Shown in pieces: positions 1-11,045 of a stretch of DNA of 64,000 nt. The position numbers and the translations under genes are program-made. The stretch's first letter is position 1. Each line of letters opens with the position of its first letter. The notes beneath the pieces were generated by a model, which saw only the letters and a program-made list of their open reading frames with translations, made no database searches and was not told the origin of the DNA. This DNA comes from Limnoperna fortunei (Eukaryota; Mollusca; Bivalvia; Mytilida; Modiolidae), in NCBI GenBank assembly GCA_944474755.1, contig OX104113.1:25424432-25488431 (forward strand), read 5' to 3'.

Positions 1-420
1 TTTCAGTTCTTTTTATTAGAACGTACCTCGGGTCTTATTTCCTATTGAAAAATTCTGATTAAGACTCTCTGTAAAACATACAACAAAATTATTTGATTCA
101 AACATGAGTACAAATCATAATTGATAATGCAAATTTATTTCGTATGAATTTATGATTTTAAAAAATTGTTCATTGTTCCAGAGATATATAAGTACATATA
201 ATCACATGATGAATGCATTTTATTGAAATCCGCAATTTCCATTGGTCGAATCAATCACTCGGTCATCTTAGGACACGAGATCTAAAACACCAAAACCAGT
301 GCACCACAGTAACGTCAAATAACATTTAACTGTGGTGTAGTTATATAACGATACGAAAACGGACATTTACTTTTATTTTGTCATGCATTTCTACCCACAC
401 ACTGATGTAAAATGTAATTA
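1..420. other. AT-rich DNA, no feature seen
   Basis: No ORF, RNA gene or repeat could be recognised here. It lies downstream of the candidate minus-strand gene that ends at 801 and borders the fold-back element starting at 421. Confidence 0.5.
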
Positions 421-580
421 TAAGAATTGTATGCATTCTTTCGAAGTTTCACTGACTTAAGAAAGCGTTGACAATGTGCACATTTCATCAAGAAGCTGGC
501 TACCGCGCTTCATTGAAAATGTGCTTTGGTCAAAGCCTTCATAAGTCAATGAAACTTCAAAAGAATGCATTCAATTCTTA
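421..580. mobile_element. 160-bp fold-back (MITE-like) element
   Basis: The interval is symmetric about position 500.5. The left arm begins TAAGAATTGTATGCATTC and the right arm ends GAATGCATTCAATTCTTA. The outer 40 bases pair with only about four mismatches. The inner parts (GAAAGCGTTGAC... against ...GGTCAAAGCCTTC) also pair imperfectly, leaving a loop of roughly 28 bases. There is no coding capacity. A small non-autonomous DNA transposon is the simplest explanation. The target duplication is not clear. Confidence 0.6.
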
Positions 581-764
581 AATAAAAGAGAACAGACGTT
601 AGTGTAAGAAATTGAAAGACATTTTTTTGTTTTTGTTTATCACGTTTCTTGTTAACAAAATCATCATGCTTCAATGTTTATCATTTTAATAATTGTTTAC
701 AAATAATGTAAAAAAAGAGCCATTACAAGTTTGTAGCTTTGTTTAACATGTCATTAAATATAAA

Positions 765-770
765 TTTATT
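765..770 (-). terminator. candidate polyadenylation signal AATAAA
   Basis: On the minus strand AATAAA lies about 30 bases past the stop codon of the candidate gene that ends at 801. The DNA is AT-rich, so a chance match is possible. The position fits a short 3' UTR. Confidence 0.3.
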
Positions 771-800
771 TAATAAGCCTAACACTTGCTGTTAAACCAA

Positions 801-1026
801 TTATTTTGGGTGTTTTTTTGTGAAACATCCGTTTACCGACAGCTTGAGGTTGCAATTTCCACTTAATAGCTTGTGACATTCACTTCGAATAACGAGTAAT
901 ACAAGGTCGTCAAAACAAGTGTATTTATTTACACACACTGACAACATGCATGGGTCTTTGTGCAGCATAAAATAAAATACTTTTTTTGCCGAGCGTAGCA
1001 CTTTTGTACAAAACGTTTGATGTGAC
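801..1026 (-). CDS. exon 2 of the candidate cysteine-rich gene
   Basis: This exon gives residues 91-164 of the model, seven of them cysteines, and ends at a TAA stop at 803-801. It begins after a pyrimidine-rich acceptor ending TTTTTAG. The open frame continues a little upstream of the acceptor to 1040, so the ORF alone would suggest an ATG start, but that ATG lies inside the acceptor tract. No transposon similarity was seen. Confidence 0.42.
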
Positions 1027-2812
1027 CTAAAAAGATACAAGTATTTCTTACATGTGATTGAGGTTTTCCTTTTTATTAAGTGAATGAGCCTAATTCTTTC
1101 TTACACACCCTAGAGAAATTCTAAGCTTCTGAGGTTATTACTTATTACAGAGTGTAACAGATAATTTTGAATATTTTAAATACGGCTAAGTCTACTAATT
1201 GATGAAGTAACCAGCAACATGTATCTATCATGGCTATGTTTCGTTTCATAATAATATCACCCTAAAAAGTAAACGTGTAATTAGATTGTAGGTAACATTT
1301 GTGTTATATTGATATTGATACCTGAGTATATTAACGCAATAATTGATTGATTGATTAATGGTGTTTAACGCCCGAGCAGCATTATTTCAGCTATATTCAG
1401 GCGATGAACATGAAATGGATGATAAAATGAACATGAAATGATGATGAATGAAAATGGGATGGGACACAAGGAAAAATAGGGGTAACTGATCTTAGATTGC
1501 CACTTGCAAATGGGAGGATGTACAGGGTCGGGCAATTCAGCCTCCTGTAGCGGGATCGAAATCCCTACTCATAGCGAATACTACAGCAGCGTTCTTTAAC
1601 GTGCGAGGAACGTGGCATTTTTCCCAACACGGTGCACTAATATGGTTTGCGGTCAGGTTTTCGTATTATGGCCTGACAACCCCAGCTTGCCAGGGGTACC
1701 CCATTCAACCACCTGGGGCACACATCCCAGTCGGTCTTTAGGCAAACCTACCTGACACGCCGGTCAGGGTACTGGGCGCTATTTAGTCGCCTTTTACGAC
1801 AAGCTAGCGCGACTGCGGTCTATTCTTTTGGCCACCCGGATCCCGCACGGGGCTATTAACGCAATAAAAACAATAAAAACATCTAATTGCGCATACGAGA
1901 GGTTCCAAATCGTTTTACGATCCTGGAATTTGAAATAACAATTTGACCTCTAACCATGGTAACCAGCCATTGCAAAGTTTTTGTTAAAGCTCATTAGTAT
2001 ATCTTTAATGTATATAAATCCAGCCAAATAAAATGAAAAATTGAGCTGTTTAAGTAAAATATCTTCGTTTGAGAAATTGTTAGAAGTCACATGAATAGAG
2101 TAAAAGCTAAGAATCTAAAACATACAAGTATCGTTACTATAATTTTTAATATAATACAGAAATAACGAGTACGCCAATAATTATGTGTGAAGCATACATT
2201 GCAAGTGCTCCCTTAGGAATGCATTTAAAGTAATATCATTGAGTGAGAGCGTAGCTATAATAATTTATCTATTATACAAATAATAAGTTCACATAGAAGT
2301 ATGCTTCACAATATCTTACATTGGGTTATACTGTATTGGTTTTGATGGCTTAGATTTTAGCTTCAAGTTTTAATCAATATTTTGCTGTGTTGCTACTGGT
2401 CAGAGAGTAGTTGTCGCCAGTTGAATGACAATAGTAATTCTCGCCATTTTGCTGATTGTGCCGTTATTTTCCCATTAAAATCGATGGCAAAGGCTACATT
2501 GGATAGATTTCACTATCTTCCATCAAAAACAAGTTACGCTTACCTTTTTTTAAAATGCCAAGATCGATTGGCGAGAACTACTCCGTGACCAGTAATTAAA
2601 GATATCCCAAGCACGGAACAACTTTTTCCATGACAACCATGTTTGTAGTCCTGACATTGGTCGCAATTAATTTTTATATTTTTTATATTATCAAATAATT
2701 TGTATAGCGGAAGATCTTCAAGTTGAATTGAATATAAAAAATGAAAGGTTGTACACAGTTCTGTATAAGCCGTACTTAATAGCAATAGTGTAGTAAATCG
2801 TTTCAATGACAT
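801..2812 (-). CDS. candidate two-exon secreted cysteine-rich protein, family unknown
   Basis: Gene model inferred from sequence. Exon 1 runs 2812 to 2544 and exon 2 runs 1026 to 801, giving 495 nt or 164 residues. Exon 1 opens with a signal-peptide-like start (K4-R5 followed by TTLLLLSTA) and has cysteines at 20, 50, 53, 60 and 65, plus an N-R-S sequon at 82. It ends at the strong donor AAG|GTAAGC. The exon 2 acceptor is CTTGTATCTTTTTAG|G. Exon 1 leaves two bases and exon 2 supplies one, restoring an Arg codon (R90) in frame. Exon 2 adds cysteines at 96, 116, 121, 127, 140, 148 and 157, for 12 in total. A tribasic K88-K89-R90 falls exactly at the junction and could be a proprotein-convertase site. 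A TATA-like box and an AATAAA flank the model. I do not recognise the family. It could be a cytokine-, hormone- or defence-type secreted protein, or a chance pairing of two ORFs. Confidence 0.45.
1343..1853 (-). mobile_element. full-length 511-bp SINE-like retroposon with 14-bp target duplication
   Basis: The element is bounded by identical 14-bp direct repeats TATTAACGCAATAA at 1329-1342 and 1854-1867. Read on the minus strand it starts GCCCCGTGCGGGATCCGGGT and ends in the tail ...GGGCGTTAAACACCATTAA(TCAA)n. The tail resembles mollusc SINE tails (GCTGAAATAATGCTG). The direct repeats and oligo-repeat end indicate target-primed retroposition. It lies wholly inside the intron of the candidate cysteine-rich gene, on the same strand as the gene. 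Relatives of the tail occur at 25.1, 36.6 and 49.8 kb. Confidence 0.75.
2544..2812 (-). CDS. exon 1 of the candidate cysteine-rich gene (signal peptide)
   Basis: Residues 1-90 of the model, the last codon being split. The ATG at 2812 is followed by a short basic segment and a hydrophobic run of about 10 residues, as in signal peptides, with likely cleavage near residues 15-18. The frame is open to the donor GTAAGC at 2543, and the unspliced frame would stop at once inside the donor (GG TAA). That the ORF ends where the donor lies is the main reason to think this is an exon. Confidence 0.45.
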
Positions 2813-2847
2813 GATTCACAAAAATAACATCTGTGTACCCCAGGTGA

Positions 2848-2854
2848 CTATATA
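2848..2854 (-). promoter_or_regulatory. TATA-like box (TATATAG)
   Basis: TATATAG on the minus strand, 36-42 bases upstream of the exon 1 ATG. A start of transcription about 30 bases downstream would leave a very short 5' UTR. AT-rich DNA makes chance matches common, so support is positional only. Confidence 0.3.
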
Positions 2855-2892
2855 CACTATTCAACACATTCTACTCCGCTCACAATAAAAAC

Positions 2893-4678
2893 TTGGTAAT
2901 AAAAGTAATAAAACATGTTTTTAAGATCATTATGTTTATAATCTTACTTGAACTCTATGTCATAAAACAGTATAACTTTACATTTATTGTGCATATGAGT
3001 AGTGAAAACCCATTGTTTCAAGAAATACGTGCTCCTTCTAGTATACATATACAACAGTTTGTGGTTCTTTTGTTGTCTGTCTGTCGGATTGTGAGTCTTT
3101 GTGTAAAAGTATGCATTTTCTATTTTTGTGTCATCAAATCATCCAATCACAATTTCAGGCTGAGTGAACACATGAAAAAAACTTGCCCATATCTCATCTT
3201 ACTTCCTGGTCAAGTGTCAAGCATATGAGGAAAATGTAGTAACGTTATTAAACGGGGATTTTATTTCTGCCCTGCCGGATGTCACTATTTGACTAATAGG
3301 AAACTCTTGAGTAACAAGAACTTGTTTAAGGTAGTTAAAATTTAGCAAAAACATTCTTTATTTTCATCTATTTAAAAGGAAAAATGAACGCATATTTCCA
3401 ACAAAACACGGGCTCCCAGATAGACGCGACATTACCTGTTCATTGGTTACTGCAGTGGTTTGCCTTGCATATATATGTATTGATCGTGTACAAAATATTG
3501 ATATATATCGTTAGTTTATCGCTTCAAGTAAAATGTTGCTAATTAATAGTTCATTGACCAGTGCGAGTGCAAAATCGTTTATTACCACAACTTAATCTAT
3601 AATTGTTATAGGCAGTAGTATACATAGGACAACATAATAAGAAATAGCCTTTAGGGTTAACATTTTGTATCGTAGTATTCTCCATTATATTTATTTCCGA
3701 TATAATTTTTTTAAAGTTATAATAATAAAATCGGATTGATTTATTTTACAGATTTGCTTGATGATCACTTAAAGCTCTTATAAAATATCACAAGTATTAT
3801 CAATAGACTCATTATACCAAGTAGGTACAACGATGAATGAATATATCTAAAACAGATTGAAATGCTTAAGATGATAATATTTAACAAATTATCGATTTTT
3901 TTTCACTGTTAAGTGAACCAACAAAAGAGCGTATAAAAGCAATATAACGTAGATTTCACAAGATTTAAATGTATACCGCGGTGCAAAAGATATACATTAT
4001 ATCGTGTGATACTTGTGTTTAGTTATAAAGTTTATAATTGTTGGAATAGTAAGGCAAAAAGTTACAACAGAAAAGCATGAAAAAACCAATCCCTAACTCA
4101 ATACAAATCACGAATCCACTCAGTCGCTATGAACTAGTTTGAAGTGCCTGCTTTTCGTACTGATCGCAGGATATATAATAAGGTATATACCTTACACCGG
4201 AACTGCTAGAATGTAACATCATCGATGAACGGGAAGTTGAAGATTGGAAAGTTGAAGTCATTACGTTTGTCTAAAGGTCTTGTTTGTACGTTTTCCAAGT
4301 TTATTTCTAGAAGTATGTCTAAGAAAGAGGCCGACCTATGTATTGGAGGTGTCTTTAATTTCAAGTAGAGTAAATTTAAAGAGAATTTACCAGTGTCCAG
4401 GAACAGGAACAGTACATCATCAGTATATATAGAGGAATGTGAAGTTCAAGGTATGGGCACGTGTATTTTCTTTATTTTTCACCTGGCCTCCTCGGAATGC
4501 TCTTTAGATTACAAACAGATGGCAAAATGAGAAGCAATATTGCTACCCACTGGAAGACGAAATGTCTATTGAAAAAACGCGTCCTGAACACATGACAGTA
4601 TAGTTTTAATATGGATTAATTACGAAGAACTACACATATTGTACTATATATATTTGTAAATATACAGTTCATTATGAC
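2893..4678. other. AT-rich DNA, no feature seen
   Basis: A 111-codon plus-strand ORF (2893-3228) is present. Its composition is dominated by I, L, V and F, and it has no motif or splice context, so I treat it as chance. The segment 4195-4260 has a short internal repeat (GGGAAGTTGAAG then GGAAAGTTGAAG). Nothing else was recognised. Confidence 0.4.
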
Positions 4679-4967
4679 TTAACATAGATTGTTTGTTTTT
4701 TTTTAAAATGGTGTATAACACCTCTTTCAGCAATTTTCCGCTACATCATGGCGTCATGTTCACTGGAAGAGGATTCTGAATTACCCAGAGGAAACCTCCG
4801 AACTCCGGGGGGGGGGGAACTAAAAACTCTATCCAATTAACATTAGAGTCAAACGCACCCTTCTCACAGTGAGACTCGAACCTGCAGCCTCAGTGTTGAC
4901 AGACACAGTGATGAATAGTAGACGAACTGCCTTAAACACCCGACCACCAAGCCTTTTTAACATAGAT
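4679..4967 (-). mobile_element. tRNA-headed SINE (mollusc type) with 11-bp target duplication
   Basis: Direct repeats TTAACATAGAT at 4679-4689 and 4957-4967 flank the element. On the minus strand it starts with a tRNA-like head (GGCTTGGTGGTCGGG, with B box GGTTCGAGTC) and ends with a conserved tail whose plus-strand form is GGTGTATAACACCTCTTTCA followed by ATCATGGCG. A run of 11 G (4807-4817) sits in the middle. It is the same family as the copies at 24.7, 29.5, 31.7, 42.2 and 54.6 kb, and is compatible with the bivalve RUDI-type SINEs, though I cannot confirm the family name without a library. Confidence 0.8.
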
Positions 4968-6410
4968 ATTAATATACATAAAATAAATAATTATATATAT
5001 AACAAGCACTATTTTTTTCTTTTTTGCTTACACACTTTAAAATTGTGAGGAATTTATCTACGATCATCAAAAACATTATACAAAATCCGACTAACTATCT
5101 AAATATTGTGAAAAAAAAAATCCTGAGATTTTCAACATTAGGGAAATTCTACGTCAGTAAATTAAGACAAAGACTAAATCACGGAATTAACCAGTGAAAT
5201 TGTTTCCGGAATGTTGTGTGACTATGAACATAATATGCATGGAGACAGTGTTTTCAATCTTGTCATAAAAAATCAATGAACAAATTAGTTACCAAAATCT
5301 AAAATATGATATGTTTAACATTGATTGACAATCAAGCGGGATTTGTCAATACAAGGTAACAAATAAATATCATAAAAGATATCATGTTTATAAGTTTACA
5401 ATTAAACAATAACTAGAGTGGAACAGGGGTATACATGAACTAAAATGTTTCAACTAAGTATTGGCATATTAACCTTGCAGCAGTCAACAAATTACCATCC
5501 TGAATTTCAGTTGGATGGGATAGTGTACGTGCAGTGAGTTATACTGGATTGAGAGTAACAACGTAAAGAACGTTTTGGATATTTATATTACAACAGTGTT
5601 ACACAGCAAGCAGGATAGAAAGATCATTATTCTTTGTACCACAATGTAATATGTGATCAAATAGAAATCGAACTACAAAAACATTCGTCATTATTTTTAC
5701 AAAAAGACACATCATAATGTTATGTCTACCATATGCTATTAATCAAATAGCTACATAGATTGACAACCTACATTTTAAATGTTATTAATTAAAATTCTCA
5801 ATCACAGAAAAATAAAAGACATACAAAACATCGAAATATAACAAATTGTTTGTTTATTATTAACATGTTAAAATGCACGCTCCCACAATTAAATGATCTG
5901 TTATATCAAGGAATCATACAGTTATTTGTGAACAGAATACGAAATGATTATTGCTTTTTGCCTAGTCACGGTTTTCCTTTCCATTACTTTATTAGTATGA
6001 TTTCCAGTTCACACTTATTATTAAAAATTTGCATGAAAAGAATCGAATTACTAATTAGAATTGAATATAAAAAGAATGCATGAGAAAATGGATGGCACTC
6101 GTACATTAAAATATCAATAATCAACACCATGATCTTCTCAAAATGACGTTAAGTGTTTTTTGACGATATACAAGGTAAAGAAATTACTGTAGTAAAAGAA
6201 CAGTTTACGACTGTAATAAAACACTTGTATTGTCTTATCTTAAGCCAGAATTGTTACTCACCTCTAGAGCAATTGATTTCTTCCCCAGTTTTAGAGCTGT
6301 GGTTTAAGATAATATCTTTTTATTCAGTTTTTAGTTTAATATTCTAAAACAAGCATCAAATTCAAAATTCAAAAAGTATTTCAGAGGTATTTAAACAAGT
6401 AAAGACACTG
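4968..6410. other. AT-rich DNA, no feature seen
   Basis: No gene, RNA or repeat structure was recognised. Small ORFs near 5850-6347 are low-complexity and lack splice context. Confidence 0.4.
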
Positions 6411-6439
6411 AAATAATAATAATAATAATAATAATAATA
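6411..6439. repeat. (AAT)n microsatellite
   Basis: About nine uninterrupted AAT units. Confidence 0.9.
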
Positions 6440-6579
6440 CATTCAGGTATTCTCTAGAAGTAGGTGATATATCGCTTTATAAGAAATACGTGATATCACA
6501 TCACGGTGTGATTTTCAAATATTAGTAAATAATAGACAGACACAATTAGAAATAACATTTTGCTCAGCACCATGTATTG

Positions 6580-7340
6580 TAAATCAAGTTTGAAAAGAAT
6601 CCATCCAGCAGGTTGTAAGCTATTTTCTGGGAAAGAAAAACTAACAACAATAAACGTAGGTTATGGTTCTTGGGCACTGCACTCCTACTATAAGTTTGTC
6701 AATATATCGAGCATTGATCAAGATATACTTTACAAAAACTACTATAGACGTACAATTTTACCTACCATAAAAACAAACTAAGGGGGATAACTAAACATTC
6801 ATTTCAGAGTTAGGGTTCTTATGCACTGACTGCTCTTACTCATAACCATGTGCATACATACGAAGTTTCCACTAAACCCATCCAGCAGCTTTAAGCTATT
6901 TTGTGGACAAGAAAAAAGATTAAGATTAATAACTTTACAATTAAAATAAGGTAGAATTATGATTCATGAGCATCCAACCTCCAAGTTTGTAGTCAATGTG
7001 TCAAACGGGTTTGGCGATATGACAGACAGAAGGTTTTACGGACAAGACAAATAAAGTAAATCAGACAACAAAGAACTATTGTAGAGAATGTTTCTGGTGC
7101 ACTGCACTTCTACTCATCACCAGGTACCAACATACTAAGTTTGAAGTAAATCCATTCACAATCCGAGAAGCAAAATAAACTAGGGAAATAACTCAACAAT
7201 TAAAAAAGGTTAAGTAAGTAATGGTTCTTGCGCGTTGTACTCCTACTCATTATGATCTATACTATACTTTCATGCGAAAATTCAATATGTAAACCGGTTT
7301 TGCCCCAAACAAGATTGACTGACCGACAGGTGGACCTTTG
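6580..7340. repeat. diverged tandem repeat
   Basis: The phrase GGTTCTTG[G/C]GCACTGCACTCCTACT recurs in diverged form at about 6664, 6816, 7090 and 7220. Each is accompanied by CATCCAGCAG.TTGTAAGCTATTTT-like, AAGTTTGAAGTAAATCC-like and GGGATAACTAAACA-like segments, in the same order. This is an old tandem or transposon-derived repeat. Its core resembles a common bivalve dispersed repeat (from memory). ORFs inside it are shadows. Confidence 0.55.
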
Positions 7341-7594
7341 GACAAAGCGGTGACAAAATTCTCCCTCATAAGAGAGCATAAAACAGCATAGATTATCTGA
7401 AGTATAACAGGAAAACATTTGGTTTTCAACATGTATGGTACTTTTGATACAGACATGCTTTCTATATTATTTATACTTTTTAAATTTATTGTCGACTTAC
7501 TGAAATAGTAAACATCTAGTTCAATTAAAAATCCACTACAAGTAATCTTGATTTAATGGTGTACGATACTTAACTTTTTCTATCAATACAAACT

Positions 7595-7800
7595 GTTACA
7601 CAAATGGAAGCGGGAGGTGTGGCATGCGGTTTAACCTACCATTTCTTATGAAATATTTGTTTCGTCAGAACCATTGCTGTAGTTTCTTAATTTTTGGTTG
7701 TTTGTTCTCGAGTTTGTCAGTTTCTTTGCATTTGATTTCTTCATTGCCTTTGTTGACAGTTTCTTTGTTGTTCGGTATTATGTTATTATCCTTGTTAAAT
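7595..7800 (+). repeat. solo 3' tail (type A) of the YIDD-family retroelement
   Basis: Starts AATGGAAGCGGGAGGTGTGG and continues through GGTTTAACCTACCATTTCTT to TTTGGTTGTTTGTTCTCGAG. The same ordered blocks follow RT remnants at 21.47, 33.5/34.0, 50.5 and 53.5 kb. The 74-codon ORF over it is not a gene. Confidence 0.6.
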
Positions 7801-8099
7801 AACTCGTATCATTTATACGTGTTGTTAAGGGATTGTAATGTATTATAAAATTTCTTTGTTTTTCATTATAATGTTATTATGAGACTCATATTAATGGAGA
7901 GAAAAACAATGACTAAAAAAACAGCAATAATTAGGATTTCCTATTTACTAATGCCTGTACGATTCCTTGATATAATGGATCATTTCAGTGAGAGTATGTA
8001 TTTGAACATGTTAATAATTAAAAATCCATTTGTTATATTTCGATGTTTATATGTCTGGTACCTTTTGGCGTATTAAAATGCATGTTGTCATGAAGATTA

Positions 8100-8660
8100 T
8101 TCTATTTGCAATTGATGGCCTTAGCCAGATTTGGGTATAATTTTTTTCATTTGTTTTTGTGATAATAGCCACACATCATCTTTATTACTTGGTTTTCATA
8201 TATTTTTGTGTTTTAGTTCCACTGATATATCTGGATTATTAGAAACGCGCGTCTGGTGTTGTAGATATTCTAACCTTTCGATCTTTGATGATGATGTTTT
8301 TTCAACCACTAGGTCTATGTGTCTTCTGGGGGACTATTAGTTTTTAAGGACATCACCAGCTTAGTAGTTACACAAGAATATCATTGATTATTTCATTGAT
8401 ATACTCATTGTCGCCTGTAAAATGCTTTGAATTCTAAGGTTGGTTTTTTGTAAGGTGTAAATAGACGGATTTGGTATAACCTTTTAAAATTTTGGTGTTA
8501 ATAGCCCTTTAACAATTTCATTATTTGGATTTTATATATTTTTTTGTGTTAGAGTGCAACTGATGAGTCTTGATTAGGGTCTAGCGTAAACATTTTTATA
8601 ATCTTGCTATTTTTGATGATATTTTATTTGTTACATGTTTCGTTTTATGATTCATCTTAC
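8100..8660 (+). repeat. about 1.5 copies of a ~350-400-bp dispersed/tandem repeat
   Basis: Two successive units share the order GATTTGG.ATAA, TTTTGTGTT..AG..CAACTGAT, then AGAAACGCGCGTCTGG (8241-8256), degenerate in the second unit as GATTAGGGTCTAGCG, then TTTGATGATGAT. A second locus of the family lies at 55.86-56.39 kb. The core resembles a very common repeat of mussel genomes (recollection, not searched). Confidence 0.6.
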
Positions 8661-10765
8661 GTGTATGCCAGATATTCCAGAATATTGAATTAACAGAATT
8701 TATGTAGGATACAATTTCGAAGAGCCATCATGACTAAGTAATACAATACTCAAACACATAAAGTATCATAATTGCTTTATATTTGTTATTATATCATTTT
8801 GACAATTTAGGTCGTGTTTTCGTATCTATGATACATGCATTTATTTGATTTATTGATCACAACAAATTGAGTTTTAAATCTATTTAAACCTTTTGTAAGA
8901 TTCCACATTAGTCTTTGTTAGTAATACTTTACTGCATTTAAATGAATTATCTACTGAGCACAAACATTCACTTCAATGAAAGACTATTTAAAGTGCGCCT
9001 GATTAAAAATGTCATTTAAACTGGAGTAGTTACTTTTATCGTACTTAAAAAACAAGATTTCTTTGTATTGTGTCAAACAGAAGAAAATATTGTTGTGTAA
9101 ATATTTTTAATGCAAAGTTAAAGGAAAACAGGTGATAATGAATGTCACCTGTTATTAATGATAAATTATTGTTTAATTATTTATATATATTCTATTTTGT
9201 GTCTTTTGTTTCTTGATTATCATGTTTCTTGAAATTTGATGTGTAGATTGTCTTTTTTGACAGCTTCCTTTATGTTCGGTATTTTGTAAATACCTTAATT
9301 CCATAAAACGAATAATTTTACCCTTACGTTTTAGGCAATCCGAAAAATCGAATTATTAAAGCAGTAAAATTCGGCCTATTGCCTTCTAGTCCTGAATGAC
9401 ATTTAGAAAGATTCTTATCGTTTTATAAAACTTCAAAATGTCATCAAAGATAGCAATATTATAGGAATTACTCGTTTTTACGCGGGTTTTGTTAATGGTT
9501 ATGCATTGGCGAACATGTTGTATAATGTTAAACTGCAACAATGCTGTGGATTCCTAATTGCAAAGGTACTTATTTTATGGTTTGAGACGAAGTTGCTGTT
9601 TCAACGTTACATAGCTTAACAATTTTACCGTTTCTTCAGAGCATGCGCAAGAATGTGACTATGCACGTGCCTAATTTCAGCTGGTTTGAACCAATACAAA
9701 CTGAAAATGTATCATAACGTTTTGAACCTTATTTTGGAAGTAAACTTACAGTGAATTTCGGGGATATCATTAAATTATTTCGATCCTAAAGCATGCTGGT
9801 ATAGAAAAAAATTAATATAAACATAACTGTCATGATTTAGTATATTTTTAAATGATGTTAAATGGCAACATAATAGCTTTAGTTATTAAAGAGATTTTAT
9901 TTTCTACCTTTAAAATGTTTAATTATTCCTTCGTGAAAGTATTCAACTTTCTTTTCACTTCAGAGTACCGATCATCAGTACATATTAACTCGAGTGAGCT
10001 AGTCATACTTCAATTAACTATTTTAAATTTACAAAAAGCAAATGATGAAAAGTAGGAAATATAAGACATAATTATGAAATCCTCAATTTAGATGGAACGA
10101 CAAACATTTTTCTAAAACATAATTCGAAAATAGAATCAAAGAACAACCACTGCACACATCAAAGGGCATCTTAATACAATCTCAGGAAAAGAAAACAAAA
10201 CAGAATGTAGGCTTGGTGTTTTCCTTTTTCGCGTTCTATGCGGTTTTATAACACGTATATTTTCAACCAAAACCGATTTCGTCTCCCATTAATTGCAACT
10301 GAGAATTCGTTAAAACGTCGAGAGTTATATCAATGTTGTTTTGCAGAATACTAATGGAAGATAAAAAAGAATTTTTAAACTACAATAAATTCAATGGGGT
10401 TTTAAAAACCTGCTTAAGTTAAATAATTTTATCTGTGTTTACTTGTACATATGTTAGTCTAGTACATATAGATTTATTAAAATGGATAGAAAGCACTAGT
10501 CTGAACTATCCGTTTGAAACAGACAAATTAAAAACTGGTTAACAATAATATTTTAAACAAAAAGAAAACGGAAAATAATTCTTAACAAAAGGTGAAAGTA
10601 TAAAATAAATTTCTATTATCCAGAAATGTAACTTATACTCCTCATATATTAACTCTGGTCTTGGTTCTTAAAGTAAAGTACATACTCCATAAAAAAGCAA
10701 CACAACAGCCATAAAAAGGCTCTTTACACATATGTACAGTACAATTAGGTTTATACCACCAAATT
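8661..10765. other. AT-rich DNA with one small hairpin, no gene seen
   Basis: The only structure noted is a hairpin at 9127-9153 (arms AACAGGTGA and TCACCTGTT). The ORF at 9852-10055 is AT-driven and lacks splice sites. Confidence 0.4.
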
Positions 10766-10769
10766 GTTT

Positions 10770-11045
10770 ATGTTCAAACTAAAGATTGACATAGACTTCC
10801 TATAGCTACCAAAGCCATGGAATTTAACATAAATATTATTTTGTAACTAAAAGAATTGTAAGAAAATAGAAAGGAAAACCGACCAAACAACAAGAGCCAA
10901 CAGCCAAGGTACAACACAAAACCCAAAAACATTAAACACAGAGAGTAACCCGAACCCAATAAAAACCATGGGTACACTCAAGTGCTCAGGACGAGTAAGC
11001 AGTGCCTGCCTCTAATTAGACACCCGTCGAGTTACTAACTGTCTT
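10770..11045 (-). repeat. solo 3' tail (type B) of the YIDD-family retroelement
   Basis: On the minus strand it reads GACGGGTGTCTAATTAGAGG, then CAGGCACTGCTTACTCGTCC, then GAGCACTTGAGTG and a T/G-rich stretch containing GGGTTCGGGTTACTCTCTGT. The same blocks follow RT C-terminal remnants at 39.5 and 55.0 kb on the plus strand. The 67-codon ORF here is part of this tail and not a host gene. Confidence 0.65.

Noticed and set aside
2600..2660. HGCHGKSC segment of the candidate gene as a Wnt-type CHGxSGSC motif
   Set aside because: The Gly-Ser pair is missing and no other Wnt block is present. The protein is far too short.
2893..3228. 111-codon plus-strand ORF
   Set aside because: Composition is hydrophobic and AT-driven, with no motif, conserved block or splice signal. 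It lies divergent to the candidate gene but has no independent support.
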